Shown: positions 15,946 to 25,698, counted from the first letter of the stretch. The stretch is 64,000 nt of DNA from Sedimentitalea xiamensis (GCF_030164465.1 NZ_JASNJE010000014.1:42648-106647), one strand, 5' to 3'. Numbers and translations are program-made. The notes: generated by a model not told the origin, from the letters alone.

Positions 15946-17841
15946 ATGAGCCAAAGTCTCGCCATGCGCGCGATCCGTTCCCCGAAAAGTCAGCGGGTTA
16001 TCGCGCTTGCGGTGTTGATGCTTGTCGGGTTCGCGCAACTGGTCGCGGCGGAAGAAAAGATCATCAAGAGCCACGGCTTTTCCGAATTCGGCGAACTGAA
16101 ATATCCCGAAGGCTTCGCGCATTTCGACTATGTCAACCCGGATGCGCCGAAGGGCGGTGAACTGAGCTATGCCGCGCAGGGCACGTTCGACAGTTTCAAT
16201 CCCTTCACCCGGCAGGGACGGGCCGGCGCGCGATCCGCGGATCAGTATGAATCGCTGCTGTTCCCGTCCTATGACGAACCCGCGTCCTATTACGGGCTCG
16301 TGGCGAAGAGCCTGGAGTATCCCGAAAGCCAGGACTGGGTCATTTTCAACATGCGTCCCGAGGCCCGGTTTTCCGATGGCAGCCCGGTGACGGCCGAAGA
16401 CGTGGTGTTTTCCCACAACCTGTTGCTGGACCAGGGGTTGCAGTCCTATGCCGAGGCGGTCCGCAAGCGGATCCCCAAGGCCGAGGTGCTGGGGCCGCAC
16501 CGGGTCAAGTTCCACTTCGCGCCGGACATTCCCCGCCGCGCGCTGATTACCCAGGTCGGCGGCACACCGATCTTTTCAAAGGCCTGGTTCGAAGCCGACC
16601 CGGAAAACCGGACCCTGGACAAGCCGCGGATGGAACCGGGGATCGGCTCCGCGCCCTATGTGCTGGATAGCTATGACATCAACCGGCGGGTGGTCTACAA
16701 ACGCAACCCGGATTATTGGGGCGACGCGATCAACGTGAATGTCGGGCGCAACAACTACGACACGATCCGGATCGAATATTTCAGCGATTCCATCGCGGCG
16801 ATGGAAGCCTTCAAGGCCGGTGAATTCACGTTTCGCCAGGAAAACAACTCCAAGAGCTGGGCGACCTCCTACGATTTTCCGGCAATCTCGGCGGGACATG
16901 TGGTCAAGGAAGAACTGATCGACGGCGATGTGCCGACGGCGTCCGGGTTCGTGATGAACATGGATCGCCCGCAATTCGCCGACCCTCGGGTGCGCGAGGC
17001 GGTGCAACTGGCGTTCAACTTCGAATGGACCAACGAGAGCCTGCAATACGGCCTGTTCCAGCAGCGCCATTCCTTCTGGGAAGGCACGCCACTGGAAGCC
17101 AGGGGCCTGCCCGAAGGCCGCGAACGCGAAGTGCTCGAAGCGCTCGGCGACAAGCTCGATCCGGCGATCCTGACTTCGGAGCCCGTGATGGCTCATTCCA
17201 GCGCCGCCGACCGGCAGAACGACCGCCGCAACCTGCGCGCCGCGATGAAGCTGCTGGACGAAGCCGGCTGGACCGTGGGTAATGACGGGGTGCGCCGCAA
17301 TGCCGACGGCGCGACGCTGAAGATCGAATTCCTGTCCGACGATCCGGTGTTGGACAGGATCGCCATGCCTTTCGTCGACAACCTGAAGACCATGGGGATC
17401 GAAGCCAGCTACAACCGGATCGACAATGCGCAGTTCACCCTGCGGCGCCGCGAACGGGATTTCGACATCATCTCTGGCGCTTACCGGACATCGTTGCAGC
17501 CTTCGACGGGGCTGTATCAGCAATACGGCATGGAGGCGGCGGCGTTTTCCGTGTTCAACCCGTCCGGCGTCAACGGGCCTGACATCGAAGCCCTGATCGA
17601 CAATATCGTGGCCGCGACCGAAGGCGACGAACTGACCGCCAATGCGCGTGCGCTGGACCGCGTGCTGCGTTCCAAGCGGTTCATGGTGCCGACCTGGTAT
17701 CTGGGCAAGCATTGGGTCGCCTATTGGGACATGTATGACTATCCGGAAAACCTGCCGCCCTACGCGCTGGGCGTCGAAGACCTCTGGTGGATCGATGCCG
17801 ACAAGGCGGCTGCGCTGAAATCATCCGGCGCGTTGAGGTAA
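15946..17841 (+). CDS. yejA: Peptide ABC transporter, periplasmic binding protein YejA
   Basis: This 631-aa extracellular solute-binding protein family 5 member has a signal peptide ending near LVAAEEK. The mature part begins HGFSEFGELKYPEGFAHFDY with VNPDAPKGGEL, the diagnostic opening of YejA-like proteins. Later landmarks are FNPFTRQGRAG, MRPEARFSDGSPVTAEDVVF, and LYQQYGMEAA near the end. It captures oligopeptides for the YejBEF permease; in enteric bacteria this system imports microcin C and peptides. The start at 15946 has AAGGAA 7 nt upstream; a GTG at 15919 is less likely. First gene of yejABEF. Confidence 0.93.
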   Translation: MSQSLAMRAIRSPKSQRVIALAVLMLVGFAQLVAAEEKIIKSHGFSEFGELKYPEGFAHFDYVNPDAPKGGELSYAAQGTFDSFNPFTRQGRAGARSADQYESLLFPSYDEPASYYGLVAKSLEYPESQDWVIFNMRPEARFSDGSPVTAEDVVFSHNLLLDQGLQSYAEAVRKRIPKAEVLGPHRVKFHFAPDIPRRALITQVGGTPIFSKAWFEADPENRTLDKPRMEPGIGSAPYVLDSYDINRRVVYKRNPDYWGDAINVNVGRNNYDTIRIEYFSDSIAAMEAFKAGEFTFRQENNSKSWATSYDFPAISAGHVVKEELIDGDVPTASGFVMNMDRPQFADPRVREAVQLAFNFEWTNESLQYGLFQQRHSFWEGTPLEARGLPEGREREVLEALGDKLDPAILTSEPVMAHSSAADRQNDRRNLRAAMKLLDEAGWTVGNDGVRRNADGATLKIEFLSDDPVLDRIAMPFVDNLKTMGIEASYNRIDNAQFTLRRRERDFDIISGAYRTSLQPSTGLYQQYGMEAAAFSVFNPSGVNGPDIEALIDNIVAATEGDELTANARALDRVLRSKRFMVPTWYLGKHWVAYWDMYDYPENLPPYALGVEDLWWIDADKAAALKSSGALR

Positions 17842-17850
17842 CGGCACTTC

Positions 17851-18936
17851 ATGGGAGCCTATATCGCAAGACGCCTGCTGTTGGTGATTCCGACGCTGCT
17901 GGGCATCATGATCATCAACTTCACGCTGGTGCAGTTCGTCCCCGGCGGCCCGGTGGAACAGATCATCGCCCAGATGGAAGGCGGCGGCGACGTGTTCGAG
18001 GCGTTTTCCGGCGGTGGCGCGGATGTAGAAACCCAGGCGACGGCGACAAGCGACCGCTATGTCGGCGCGCGCGGGCTTCCGCCCGAATTCATCGAGGAAC
18101 TGGAGCGCGAGTTCGGGTTCGACAAACCGCCGCTCGAACGGTTCCTGAACATGTTGTGGAACTATGTTCGGCTGGATTTCGGCGAAAGCTATTTCCGCTC
18201 GATCAGCGTGATCGACCTGGTTCTCGAAAAGATGCCGGTGTCGATTTCGCTCGGCCTCTGGTCCACCTTGATCGCCTATATCGTGTCCATCCCGCTCGGC
18301 ATCCGCAAGGCGATCCGGGATGGCAGCGCGTTCGACACCTGGACCAGCGGCGCGATCATCGTCGCCTATGCGATTCCGGGGTTCCTGTTCGCCATCCTGC
18401 TGCTGGTGATGTTTGCTGGCGGATCCTACTGGCAGATCTTTCCGCTGCGCGGGCTGACCAGCGACAACTGGAGCGACCTGAGCCTGCTGGGCAAGATCGG
18501 GGACTATTTCTGGCATATCGCGCTGCCGGTGATCGCCAGCACGATTTCCGCCTTCGCGACGCTGACCCTGCTGACCAAGAACAGTTTCCTGGACGAGATC
18601 AAGAAACATTACGTCATGACCGCGCGCGCCAAGGGGTTGAGCGAACACAAGGTGCTCTATGGGCACGTCTTCCGTAACGCCATGCTGATCGTGATCGCGG
18701 GGTTTCCGGCGGTTTTCATCGGGGTGTTCTTTTCCGGCTCCCTGATCATCGAGACCATCTTTTCGCTGGATGGTCTGGGGCGGCTCGGGTTCGAGGCGGC
18801 GGTGGCGCGGGACTATCCGGTGATCTTCGGAACCCTGTTCATCTTCGGGCTGATGAGCCTCGTGGTCGGCATCCTGTCCGACATTATGTACGTACTGGTC
18901 GATCCCCGGATCGATTTTGAAAAGAGGGAAGGCTGA
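17851..18936 (+). CDS. yejB: Peptide ABC transporter permease YejB
   Basis: This 361-aa inner-membrane permease belongs to the binding-protein-dependent transport family (DppB/OppB type). It begins [20 protein letters not shown] and has the long periplasmic insertion typical of YejB. The EAA loop is recognisable as [20 protein letters not shown], followed by VFRNAML. Several hydrophobic segments are evident. It starts 9 bp after yejA and its stop overlaps the yejE start (TGATG, 1 base shared), indicating translational coupling. Confidence 0.95.
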   Translation: MGAYIARRLLLVIPTLLGIMIINFTLVQFVPGGPVEQIIAQMEGGGDVFEAFSGGGADVETQATATSDRYVGARGLPPEFIEELEREFGFDKPPLERFLNMLWNYVRLDFGESYFRSISVIDLVLEKMPVSISLGLWSTLIAYIVSIPLGIRKAIRDGSAFDTWTSGAIIVAYAIPGFLFAILLLVMFAGGSYWQIFPLRGLTSDNWSDLSLLGKIGDYFWHIALPVIASTISAFATLTLLTKNSFLDEIKKHYVMTARAKGLSEHKVLYGHVFRNAMLIVIAGFPAVFIGVFFSGSLIIETIFSLDGLGRLGFEAAVARDYPVIFGTLFIFGLMSLVVGILSDIMYVLVDPRIDFEKREG

Positions 18937-20042
18937 TGGCGCTTTCTCCGTTGAACGCGCGGCGCTGGCGGAACTTTCGCCGGAACGGCCGGGCCTACTG
19001 GTCGCTCTGGATCTTCGCGGTGCTGTTCGGCCTGTCGCTGTTTGCCGAATTCATCGCCAACGACAAGCCGATCCTCGTGCTGTATCGCGGCGAATTCCAT
19101 ACGCCGATCTTCAATTTCTACCCGGAAACCGCCTTTGGCGGCGATTTCCAGACCGAGGCGATATATCGGGACCCGGAGGTGCAGTGCCTGATAGCGTCCG
19201 GGGGGCTTGAGTCCTGTTTCGACGACCCCGAAGGGATCATGCGACAGGCCGGGACCGGCGTCGTGGACGGTGAGCCGATCGAAAAGGGCTGGGCGATCTG
19301 GCCGCCGATCCGCTATTCGTTCAACACCACGGTGGATCGGCCCGGTGCGGCCCCCTTGCCGCCCAACGGGCAGAACCTTCTGGGGACCGATGACACCAAG
19401 CGCGACGTGCTGGCCCGTGTCATCTATGGCTTTCGCCTGTCGATCCTGTTCACCCTGATGGTGACGGGCGCGGCGAGCCTGATCGGCATCGCGGCCGGGG
19501 CGGTGCAGGGGTATTTCGGCGGCTGGCTGGACCTGATCTTTCAGCGGATCATCGAAATCTGGTCCGCGACCCCGTCGCTCTACGTGATCATCATCATGTT
19601 TGCGATCCTGGGGCGCAGTTTCTGGCTGCTGGTCTTTCTCATGGTCCTGTTCAGCTGGACCGGGCTTGTCGGCGTCGTGAGGGCGGAATTCCTGCGCGCG
19701 CGCAACCTGGAATATGTGCGCGCCGCCAAGGCGCTGGGGGTCGGCAACACCACGATCATGTTCCGGCACATGCTGCCCAACGCGATGGTCGCGACCCTGA
19801 CCATGCTGCCCTTCATCGTGACCGGAACCATCGCGGCGCTGGCGAGTCTCGATTTCCTCGGCTTCGGCCTGCCGTCCTCGGCGCCGTCGCTGGGCGAACT
19901 GACCTTGCAGGCGAAACAGAACCTTCAGGCGCCATGGCTTGCCTTCACCGCGTTTTTCACCTTTGCCATCATGCTGTCCCTGCTGGTGTTTATCTTCGAA
20001 GGCGTGCGGGACGCGTTCGATCCAAGGAAGACGTTTTCATGA
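18936..20042 (+). CDS. yejE: Peptide ABC transporter permease YejE
   Basis: This 368-aa permease is the partner of YejB. It has the family opening SPLNARRWRNFRRNGRAYWS, a large periplasmic segment (FNFYPETAFGGDFQTEA ... LGTDDTKRDVLARVIYGFR) and the cytoplasmic EAA loop EYVRAAKALGVGNTTIM with FRHMLPNA. The ending FVFIFEGVRDAFDPRKTF is typical of DppC-type permeases. The yejF ATG lies inside its stop codon (ATGA, 20039-20042). Confidence 0.95.
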   Translation: MALSPLNARRWRNFRRNGRAYWSLWIFAVLFGLSLFAEFIANDKPILVLYRGEFHTPIFNFYPETAFGGDFQTEAIYRDPEVQCLIASGGLESCFDDPEGIMRQAGTGVVDGEPIEKGWAIWPPIRYSFNTTVDRPGAAPLPPNGQNLLGTDDTKRDVLARVIYGFRLSILFTLMVTGAASLIGIAAGAVQGYFGGWLDLIFQRIIEIWSATPSLYVIIIMFAILGRSFWLLVFLMVLFSWTGLVGVVRAEFLRARNLEYVRAAKALGVGNTTIMFRHMLPNAMVATLTMLPFIVTGTIAALASLDFLGFGLPSSAPSLGELTLQAKQNLQAPWLAFTAFFTFAIMLSLLVFIFEGVRDAFDPRKTFS

Positions 20043-21616
20043 GCCTGCTCGAAGTGCGCGACCTCAAGGTTTCGTTTCGTCAGGACGGAACGACGACGCT
20101 TGCGGTGAAAGGCGTGTCCTTCACGCTGGACAGGGGCGAAACCCTGGCCTTGGTCGGGGAATCCGGATCCGGAAAATCCGTTACCGCCCTGTCCACCGTT
20201 TCGCTGCTGGGGGACAGCGCCCATGTCGAAGGGTCCGTGACCTACGACGGGCAACAGATGATCGGCGCGTCGGACCGGCTGCTGCGCGACGTGCGCGGCA
20301 ATGACATCAGTTTCATTTTCCAGGAACCGATGACCTCGCTCAATCCGCTGCACACGATCGAAAAGCAGCTGACGGAGTCGCTGGCGCTGCACCAGGGCCT
20401 GGCCGGAGAGCCGGCGCGGGAGCGGATCATCGAACTGCTGACCAAGGTCGGGATCCGTGACCCGGAAACCCGGCTGGACGCCTATCCGCACCAGCTTTCC
20501 GGCGGGCAGCGGCAGCGTGTGATGATCGCGATGGCGCTGGCCAACAAGCCGGACATCCTGATTGCCGACGAACCGACGACCGCGCTGGATGTGACCATAC
20601 AGGCGCAGATCCTCGACCTGCTGGCCGACCTGAAGGCCCAGGAAAACATGGGCCTGCTGTTCATCACCCACGATCTGGGCATCGTGCGCCGGGTCGCGGA
20701 CAAGGTCTGCGTGATGAAAGGCGGAGAGATTGTCGAATCCGGCCCGACGGCCGAGCTATTCGACAACCCCCGGCATCCCTACACAAGAATGCTGCTGGCC
20801 GCGGAGCCGTCCGGGCAACCCGACCGCGTGCCCGAAGACAGCGAAACCATCGCCAGCACGGAAAACCTCAAGGTGTGGTTCCCGATCCAGCGCGGGTTCT
20901 TCAAGCGCACGGTCGGCTATGTAAAGGCGGTGAACGACGCCTCGCTGTCGGTGCGGGCCGGTGAAACGGTCGGCATCGTCGGGGAATCGGGATCGGGCAA
21001 GACGACGCTGGCGCTGGCGATCATGCGCCTGATCGCGTCCGAAGGCCGGATCGTCTTTCGCGACCAGGACCTGCGCCGCTGGACGACGCGGGAGTTGCGC
21101 CGCCTGCGCGCCGACATGCAGATCGTGTTCCAGGACCCGTTCGGCAGCCTGTCGCCACGGATGACCTGCCAGCAGATCATCAGCGAGGGGCTGGCGATCC
21201 ACAAGGTCGATCCAACGCGGGACAAGCGCGAACTGGTGGCCGAGGCGATGCGGGAAACCGGGCTGGACCCAGCCACGATGGATCGCTACCCGCACGAATT
21301 TTCCGGCGGGCAACGCCAGCGTATCGCCATCGCGCGGGCCATGGTGCTGCGGCCGAAATTGCTGGTGCTGGACGAACCGACAAGTGCCTTGGACATGACG
21401 GTCCAGGTTCAGATCGTCGATCTTCTGCGCGACTTGCAACGAAAATACGGGCTGGCCTATCTGTTCATCTCGCACGATCTCAAGGTCGTTCGCGCGATGA
21501 GTCACAAGGTCATCGTGATGAAGCAGGGCGATGTGGTCGAATACGGGAGCGCCGAGGCCCTGTTCGAGCGGCCGCAGACGGAATACACCCGGACCCTGAT
21601 TGCCGCGGCCGGCTGA
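20039..21616 (+). CDS. yejF: Peptide ABC transporter, duplicated ATPase YejF
   Basis: This 525-aa protein has two fused nucleotide-binding domains. Domain 1 has Walker A GESGSGKS (near residue 40), signature LSGGQRQRV and Walker [13 protein letters not shown]. Domain 2 has Walker [10 protein letters not shown] (near 320), signature FSGGQRQRI and Walker [13 protein letters not shown]. Both are complete, so both sites look ATP-competent. Oligopeptide-type C-terminal segments follow each domain ([15 protein letters not shown] and [14 protein letters not shown]). It completes yejABEF, and no terminator is visible before the convergent hemN. Confidence 0.96.
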   Translation: MSLLEVRDLKVSFRQDGTTTLAVKGVSFTLDRGETLALVGESGSGKSVTALSTVSLLGDSAHVEGSVTYDGQQMIGASDRLLRDVRGNDISFIFQEPMTSLNPLHTIEKQLTESLALHQGLAGEPARERIIELLTKVGIRDPETRLDAYPHQLSGGQRQRVMIAMALANKPDILIADEPTTALDVTIQAQILDLLADLKAQENMGLLFITHDLGIVRRVADKVCVMKGGEIVESGPTAELFDNPRHPYTRMLLAAEPSGQPDRVPEDSETIASTENLKVWFPIQRGFFKRTVGYVKAVNDASLSVRAGETVGIVGESGSGKTTLALAIMRLIASEGRIVFRDQDLRRWTTRELRRLRADMQIVFQDPFGSLSPRMTCQQIISEGLAIHKVDPTRDKRELVAEAMRETGLDPATMDRYPHEFSGGQRQRIAIARAMVLRPKLLVLDEPTSALDMTVQVQIVDLLRDLQRKYGLAYLFISHDLKVVRAMSHKVIVMKQGDVVEYGSAEALFERPQTEYTRTLIAAAG

Positions 21617-21639
21617 TTGCCGGTCGCGAAATCCTGGGG

Positions 21640-22995
21640 TCAGATGGCGGAACTGTGTCCCGCCTTGCTCAGATCATAGGCGTCAAAACTGCGCGCGATG
21701 ATTCGCGTCAGGGGCCGCGCTTCGGGCGGAATGCACAGCCCGTCCTGGGTCAGGGCCACGACCCCCGGAAATTCACCGCTGCATTTGGACAGCATCTCGT
21801 TCAGCTCCTGACGGCTGATGTCGAAGTGGGACGTGATCTCGTCCGCGTCGATGCGGAAATCGCACATCAAGGCTTCGATCAGCCGTGAGCGAAGCTTGTC
21901 CTGACCCTTGAAGCGGTGCCCGCGCGAGGTCGAGAAACGCCCCGCCCGGATGGCCGATGTATGCGCCGAGGTGGCGGGGGCGTTCTGCGCGAAGCCCTGC
22001 GGAAAGCGCGAGATCGACGAGGCGCCGACACCGATCAGCACATCGGACGTGTCATCGGTATAGCCCTGGAAATTCCGCCGGAGCTTGCCAAGCCTTTGCG
22101 CCCGCGTCAGCCCGTCTTCCTGCGTGGCGAAATGGTCGATTCCGATCTCTTCGTAATTGTCCCACAGAAACAGTTTTCTGGCTGTTTCGAAAAGGGCGAG
22201 ACGTTCTTCGGGCGTGGGCAGCGCTTCGGACGGAATCAGCTGCTGCCGCTTCGCCATCCACGGAACATGCGCATAGCCGTAAAGCGCGACGCGATCCGGG
22301 TTGAGCGACAACAGCTTCTGCACGCTTTCCGTCATCTTTTCCTGTGTCTGGTGCGGCAGGCCGAACAGGATATCCGCATTCAGGCTGGCGATGCCCCGGT
22401 CGCGAATCATGTCGATCGCCTCGCGGGTCACGTCATAGCCCTGGATGCGGCCGATGGTCTGCTGGATCTCGTCGTCGAAGTCCTGGACACCGATGGAGGC
22501 GCGATTGAGCCCCGCCGCCGCCAATGCGTCAAGCCGCGCGGCGTCGATCTCGTTGGGGTCGATCTCGACCGAAAACTCGGCGTTCTCCCCGAGTGGCGCG
22601 ACCTCGGCGATCGAATCGGCGAGTTCGGTCATCATCGAAGGATTCAACAGCGTCGGCGTACCGCCGCCCCAATGCAGCCGCGACAGGGTCACGCCGCGCG
22701 GCAGAACCTGTTTCAGCAAGGCCAGTTCCGCCTTCAGCGTTTCCAGATAGGCGCGAACCGGGGCATCGCTTTGGGTGCCCTGCGTCCGGCAGGCGCAGAA
22801 CCAGCACAGACGCCGGCAGAACGGCACATGGATGTAAAGGGAAATGGTGCCGTTTTCGGGGACCTGCGAAATCCAGCTCGAGAACAGATCGGATCCCACA
22901 TCGTTCCCGAAATGGGGCGCTGTGGGGTAGCTCGTGTAGCGGGGCACCTTGGCGTCAAAGAGTCCCAGCTTGGCCAATTGAGGTTTCATCATCAT
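21640..22995 (-). CDS. hemN: Oxygen-independent coproporphyrinogen III oxidase
   Basis: This 451-aa radical-SAM enzyme makes protoporphyrinogen IX without oxygen. The 4Fe-4S cluster and SAM motif is CRRLCWFC with C60, C64 and C67 plus the HemN-specific C69. Further landmarks are HWGGGTPTLL, SVEIDPNEID, GVQDFDDEIQQTIGR, YGYAHVPWMAKRQQ and GVGASSISRFP. Full length and these motifs separate it from HemW-like relatives. It is divergent from fnrL, with an FnrL box at 23031-23044 in the short gap, fitting low-oxygen control. Three ATG codons in a row begin the frame; any could be used. Confidence 0.96.
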   Translation of the reverse strand: MMMKPQLAKLGLFDAKVPRYTSYPTAPHFGNDVGSDLFSSWISQVPENGTISLYIHVPFCRRLCWFCACRTQGTQSDAPVRAYLETLKAELALLKQVLPRGVTLSRLHWGGGTPTLLNPSMMTELADSIAEVAPLGENAEFSVEIDPNEIDAARLDALAAAGLNRASIGVQDFDDEIQQTIGRIQGYDVTREAIDMIRDRGIASLNADILFGLPHQTQEKMTESVQKLLSLNPDRVALYGYAHVPWMAKRQQLIPSEALPTPEERLALFETARKLFLWDNYEEIGIDHFATQEDGLTRAQRLGKLRRNFQGYTDDTSDVLIGVGASSISRFPQGFAQNAPATSAHTSAIRAGRFSTSRGHRFKGQDKLRSRLIEALMCDFRIDADEITSHFDISRQELNEMLSKCSGEFPGVVALTQDGLCIPPEARPLTRIIARSFDAYDLSKAGHSSAI

Positions 22996-23030
22996 CCGTT
23001 TAAGGTATTTGAGATGCTCCTTCGGAATCC

Positions 23031-23044
23031 TTGACCCAGATCAA
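23031..23044. promoter_or_regulatory. FnrL/FNR box between hemN and fnrL
   Basis: The sequence TTGACCCAGATCAA matches the FNR consensus TTGAT-N4-ATCAA with one mismatch. It lies 35 bp from the hemN start and 10 bp from the fnrL start. In Rhodobacter FnrL regulates hemN and its own gene. Here the close spacing favours repression of fnrL (see findings). Confidence 0.85.
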
Positions 23045-23054
23045 GTGTAAGAAA

Positions 23055-23798
23055 ATGAACGCACCAGGCCAGACGATATCTCCGAGTTGTTCAGACTGTC
23101 CCATCCGGCACAGGGCCGTCTGTGCGCGTTGCGACAGCGAAGAACTGGAGCAGCTGGAAGCGATCAAGTATTACCGCAGCTTCGAAGCCGGCCAGACGAT
23201 CATATGGTCTGGTGACAAGATGGATTTCGTCGGTTCGGTCGTGTCCGGCATCGCGACGCTGACGCAGACGATGGAAGACGGGCGGACCCAGATGGTCGGC
23301 CTGCTGCTTCCGTCCGATTTCGTCGGCCGGCCGGGACGGGACGGCGCCGCCTATGACGTCGTCGCGACCACGGATATCGTCATGTGCTGTTTCCGCCGCA
23401 AGCCGTTCGAACAGTTGATGGACGCGACCCCGCATATCGCGCATCGCCTGCTTGAAATGACGCTCGATGAACTCGATGCGGCGCGGGAATGGATGCTCGT
23501 TCTTGGCCGCAAGACGGCGCGGGAAAAGATCGCCAGCCTGCTCAGCATCATTGGCCGGCGCGACGCGTCGCTCGGCACGAACGGGTCCAGCGGGCCGATG
23601 GTCTTTGACCTGCCCCTGACGCGCGAAGCCATGGCGGACTATCTCGGCCTGACTCTGGAAACCGTCAGCCGCCAGATGTCGGCGCTGAAGAAGGACGGTG
23701 TCATCCGGCTGGAAGGCAAGCGCCATGTCACGATTCCGGATATGGGCCGCCTGATGGAAGAAGCCGGCGACGACAGCGACGGCGGCGTCTTCGGCTGA
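23055..23798 (+). CDS. fnrL: FnrL, oxygen-sensing Crp/Fnr-family transcription regulator
   Basis: This 247-aa regulator has N-terminal cluster cysteines in SCSDCPIRHRAVCARC (C12, C15, C23, C26) and a further cysteine pair in DIVMCCFRR within the cyclic-nucleotide-like domain. Together these can bind the oxygen-labile 4Fe-4S cluster. The C-terminal helix-turn-helix TREAMADYLGLTLETVSRQM contains the E-SR pattern that reads TTGAT half sites. The ATG at 23055 was chosen; an earlier TTG at 23031 is actually part of the FnrL box. Under low oxygen the dimer would activate the cco and hem genes nearby. Confidence 0.96.
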   Translation: MNAPGQTISPSCSDCPIRHRAVCARCDSEELEQLEAIKYYRSFEAGQTIIWSGDKMDFVGSVVSGIATLTQTMEDGRTQMVGLLLPSDFVGRPGRDGAAYDVVATTDIVMCCFRRKPFEQLMDATPHIAHRLLEMTLDELDAAREWMLVLGRKTAREKIASLLSIIGRRDASLGTNGSSGPMVFDLPLTREAMADYLGLTLETVSRQMSALKKDGVIRLEGKRHVTIPDMGRLMEEAGDDSDGGVFG

Positions 23799-23982
23799 CG
23801 GCGGGCACGGCGAACGGCCCCTCCGGCCGGATTCTCCCTCGCGGCGGTTTCACCTGTCCTGCCTGCGCGCCAAGGGCAAGACGTCATGGAAAAACAGGAC
23901 CCGCCCCCGTTCCACCCCCGATATCCGGTTTGCCAGCAACATGCGTAACGTGTCATCTGGGATGGCACCATTGGAGTTCGCC

Positions 23983-25305
23983 ATGCCACATCTCTCTTCC
24001 CGCCCCTGGGTTCCGCCCCTTTGCCAGGCGCGCGTTCAGGATATCGCCAGTCGTCTCGACGGGCAGACGTCCTTGGCCATCGGCCAGAGGATCGATGACC
24101 TGATCGATTTGAACAGGCGCATTCACGACGAAGACTGTTTCAACCTGAACCCGGCGACGAACGTGATGAACCCGCGCGCGGAGGCGGTGCTGTCCGAGGG
24201 ATTGGGCAGCCGCCCGTCGCTGGGCTATCCGGGCGACAAATACGAGATGGGGCTGGAAGCGATCGAGGAAATAGAGGTGATCGCAGCCGAACTGGCGGCA
24301 CGGGTGTTCAACGCCAGCCATGCGGAAATCCGCGTCGGCTCCGGGGCGCTGGCCAATCTCTACGGGTTCATGGCCCTGACCCGACCGGGCGATGCGATCA
24401 TTGCGCCTCCGGCCTCGGTGGGCGGGCATGTGACCCATCACGCGGATGGGTGCGCCGGTCTCTACGGGCTCAAGACGCACCCGGCGCCGGTGCGGGCGGA
24501 TGGGTACACCGTCGATCTGGAGGCTCTGCGGGACATGGCGCTGCGCCTGCGTCCGAAGCTGATCACCATCGGCGGCAGCCTGAACCTCTTGCCGCATCCG
24601 GTCGGGGACGTGCGGGCCATCGCCGATGAAATCGGTGCGCATGTCCTGTTCGACGCTGCCCATCAATGCGGAATCATCGCCGGCGGGGCATGGGCCAACC
24701 CGTTGGACGAAGGGGCGCATCTGATGACCATGAGCACGTACAAGAGCCTCGGAGGTCCGGCGGGCGGTCTGATCGTCACAAACGATGCGGGTATCGCGCA
24801 GAAACTGGATGCCATCGCCTTTCCGGGCATGACCGCGAATTTCGATGCCGCCAGGACAGCCGCGCTGGCGGTGTCGTTGCTGGACTGGGTCGACCACGGC
24901 CCCGCCTACGCGCGGGCCATGATAGATCTGGCGCAGGCGCTGGCCGCAGAACTGGAAGACGCCGGACTGCCGGTGTTCCGGACCCCTCGGGGGCCGACCC
25001 TGTCACACCAGTTCGCCATCGAGGCGGCGGCATTCGGCGGCGGGCAGGCGGCATCGAAAACCCTGCGCAAGTCCGGGTTTCTTGCCTGCGGGATCGGGCT
25101 TCCGATACAGGAGGTCGCGGGCGACATGAATGGTCTGCGGATCGGAACGCCGGAACTGGTCCGGCGCGGCGTCACCCCCGCGGATGCGCCGCGCCTTGCC
25201 GCGCTGATCGCCCAATCCCTGCGCAGCAATGCCCCCGAATCCATCGCACCGCGAACCAGGGACTTGCGGTCTGAATTCCGGGGTCTGCACTACGTGCGGC
25301 ACTGA
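23983..25305 (+). CDS. Serine hydroxymethyltransferase-like PLP-dependent enzyme (divergent paralogue)
   Basis: This 440-aa fold-type I PLP protein aligns with serine hydroxymethyltransferases. It has NLNPATNVMNPRAEAVLSEG, RPSLGYPGDKY, NVFNASHAEIRVGSGALAN-like segments (seen as RVFNASHAEIRVGSGALANL), and PLP-binding FDAAHQCGI (D224, H227). The Schiff-base lysine is K254 in STYKSLGGPAGG, where true SHMT has a THKT/S-type motif: the usual His before the Lys is Tyr here. This suggests a related but altered activity. GGAG lies 6 nt before the ATG at 23983; 14 extra codons upstream are unsupported. It sits between fnrL and the cbb3 locus, in a region expected to be oxygen-regulated. Function not established. 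Confidence 0.75.
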   Translation: MPHLSSRPWVPPLCQARVQDIASRLDGQTSLAIGQRIDDLIDLNRRIHDEDCFNLNPATNVMNPRAEAVLSEGLGSRPSLGYPGDKYEMGLEAIEEIEVIAAELAARVFNASHAEIRVGSGALANLYGFMALTRPGDAIIAPPASVGGHVTHHADGCAGLYGLKTHPAPVRADGYTVDLEALRDMALRLRPKLITIGGSLNLLPHPVGDVRAIADEIGAHVLFDAAHQCGIIAGGAWANPLDEGAHLMTMSTYKSLGGPAGGLIVTNDAGIAQKLDAIAFPGMTANFDAARTAALAVSLLDWVDHGPAYARAMIDLAQALAAELEDAGLPVFRTPRGPTLSHQFAIEAAAFGGGQAASKTLRKSGFLACGIGLPIQEVAGDMNGLRIGTPELVRRGVTPADAPRLAALIAQSLRSNAPESIAPRTRDLRSEFRGLHYVRH

Positions 25306-25370
25306 ACGCGCCGCTTGCATTGGAATCAAACCGGTGCGACTCTCGATGCGTGAAAGCAAAGGAGTGACGC

Positions 25371-25625
25371 ATGCAGTTTGGTAGTATCATCGCGATGTTG
25401 CTCATCGGCGCCATCGCCGGATGGCTGTCGGGAAAGCTGATGAAAGGCCGCGGCTTCGGCCTCATCGGAAATATCATCGTCGGGATCGTCGGCGCGTTCC
25501 TGGCGGGTCTGATCTTTCCGGCCCTGGGCTTTTCCGTTGGCGGCGGAGTGATCGCATCGATCTTCCACGCTACCCTGGGCGCGGTCATCCTGCTGTTCCT
25601 GATCGGCCTGATCAAACGCGCCTGA
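25371..25625 (+). CDS. GlsB/YeaQ/YmgE family small membrane protein
   Basis: This 84-aa integral membrane protein has three hydrophobic segments. The family glycine-rich signatures GAIAGWLSGKLMKGRGFGLI and GNIIVGIVGAFLAG are clear. These 'transglycosylase-associated' proteins are linked to envelope and acid stress, but no enzyme activity is proven. AAGGAG lies 8 nt before the ATG. It is convergent with the universal stress protein gene, and two hairpins lie between them. Confidence 0.9.
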   Translation: MQFGSIIAMLLIGAIAGWLSGKLMKGRGFGLIGNIIVGIVGAFLAGLIFPALGFSVGGGVIASIFHATLGAVILLFLIGLIKRA

Positions 25626-25698
25626 TCCGGTGCGCCATGGCGCACCGGATGATGTCCCGAACGGATCGTTCCGGTCTTCAGTGCGCCATGAAGACCGG
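25625..25698. terminator. Two tandem hairpins between convergent ymgE-like and uspA genes
   Basis: Hairpin 1 (25625-25650) is a perfect palindrome, ATCCGGTGCGCC then ATGG CGCACCGGAT. Hairpin 2 (25671-25698) is a perfect 10-bp stem CCGGTCTTCA / TGAAGACCGG with an 8-nt loop, and it contains the uspA stop codon. Neither has a U-tract. They may work as bidirectional transcription or mRNA-end barriers. Confidence 0.5.
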
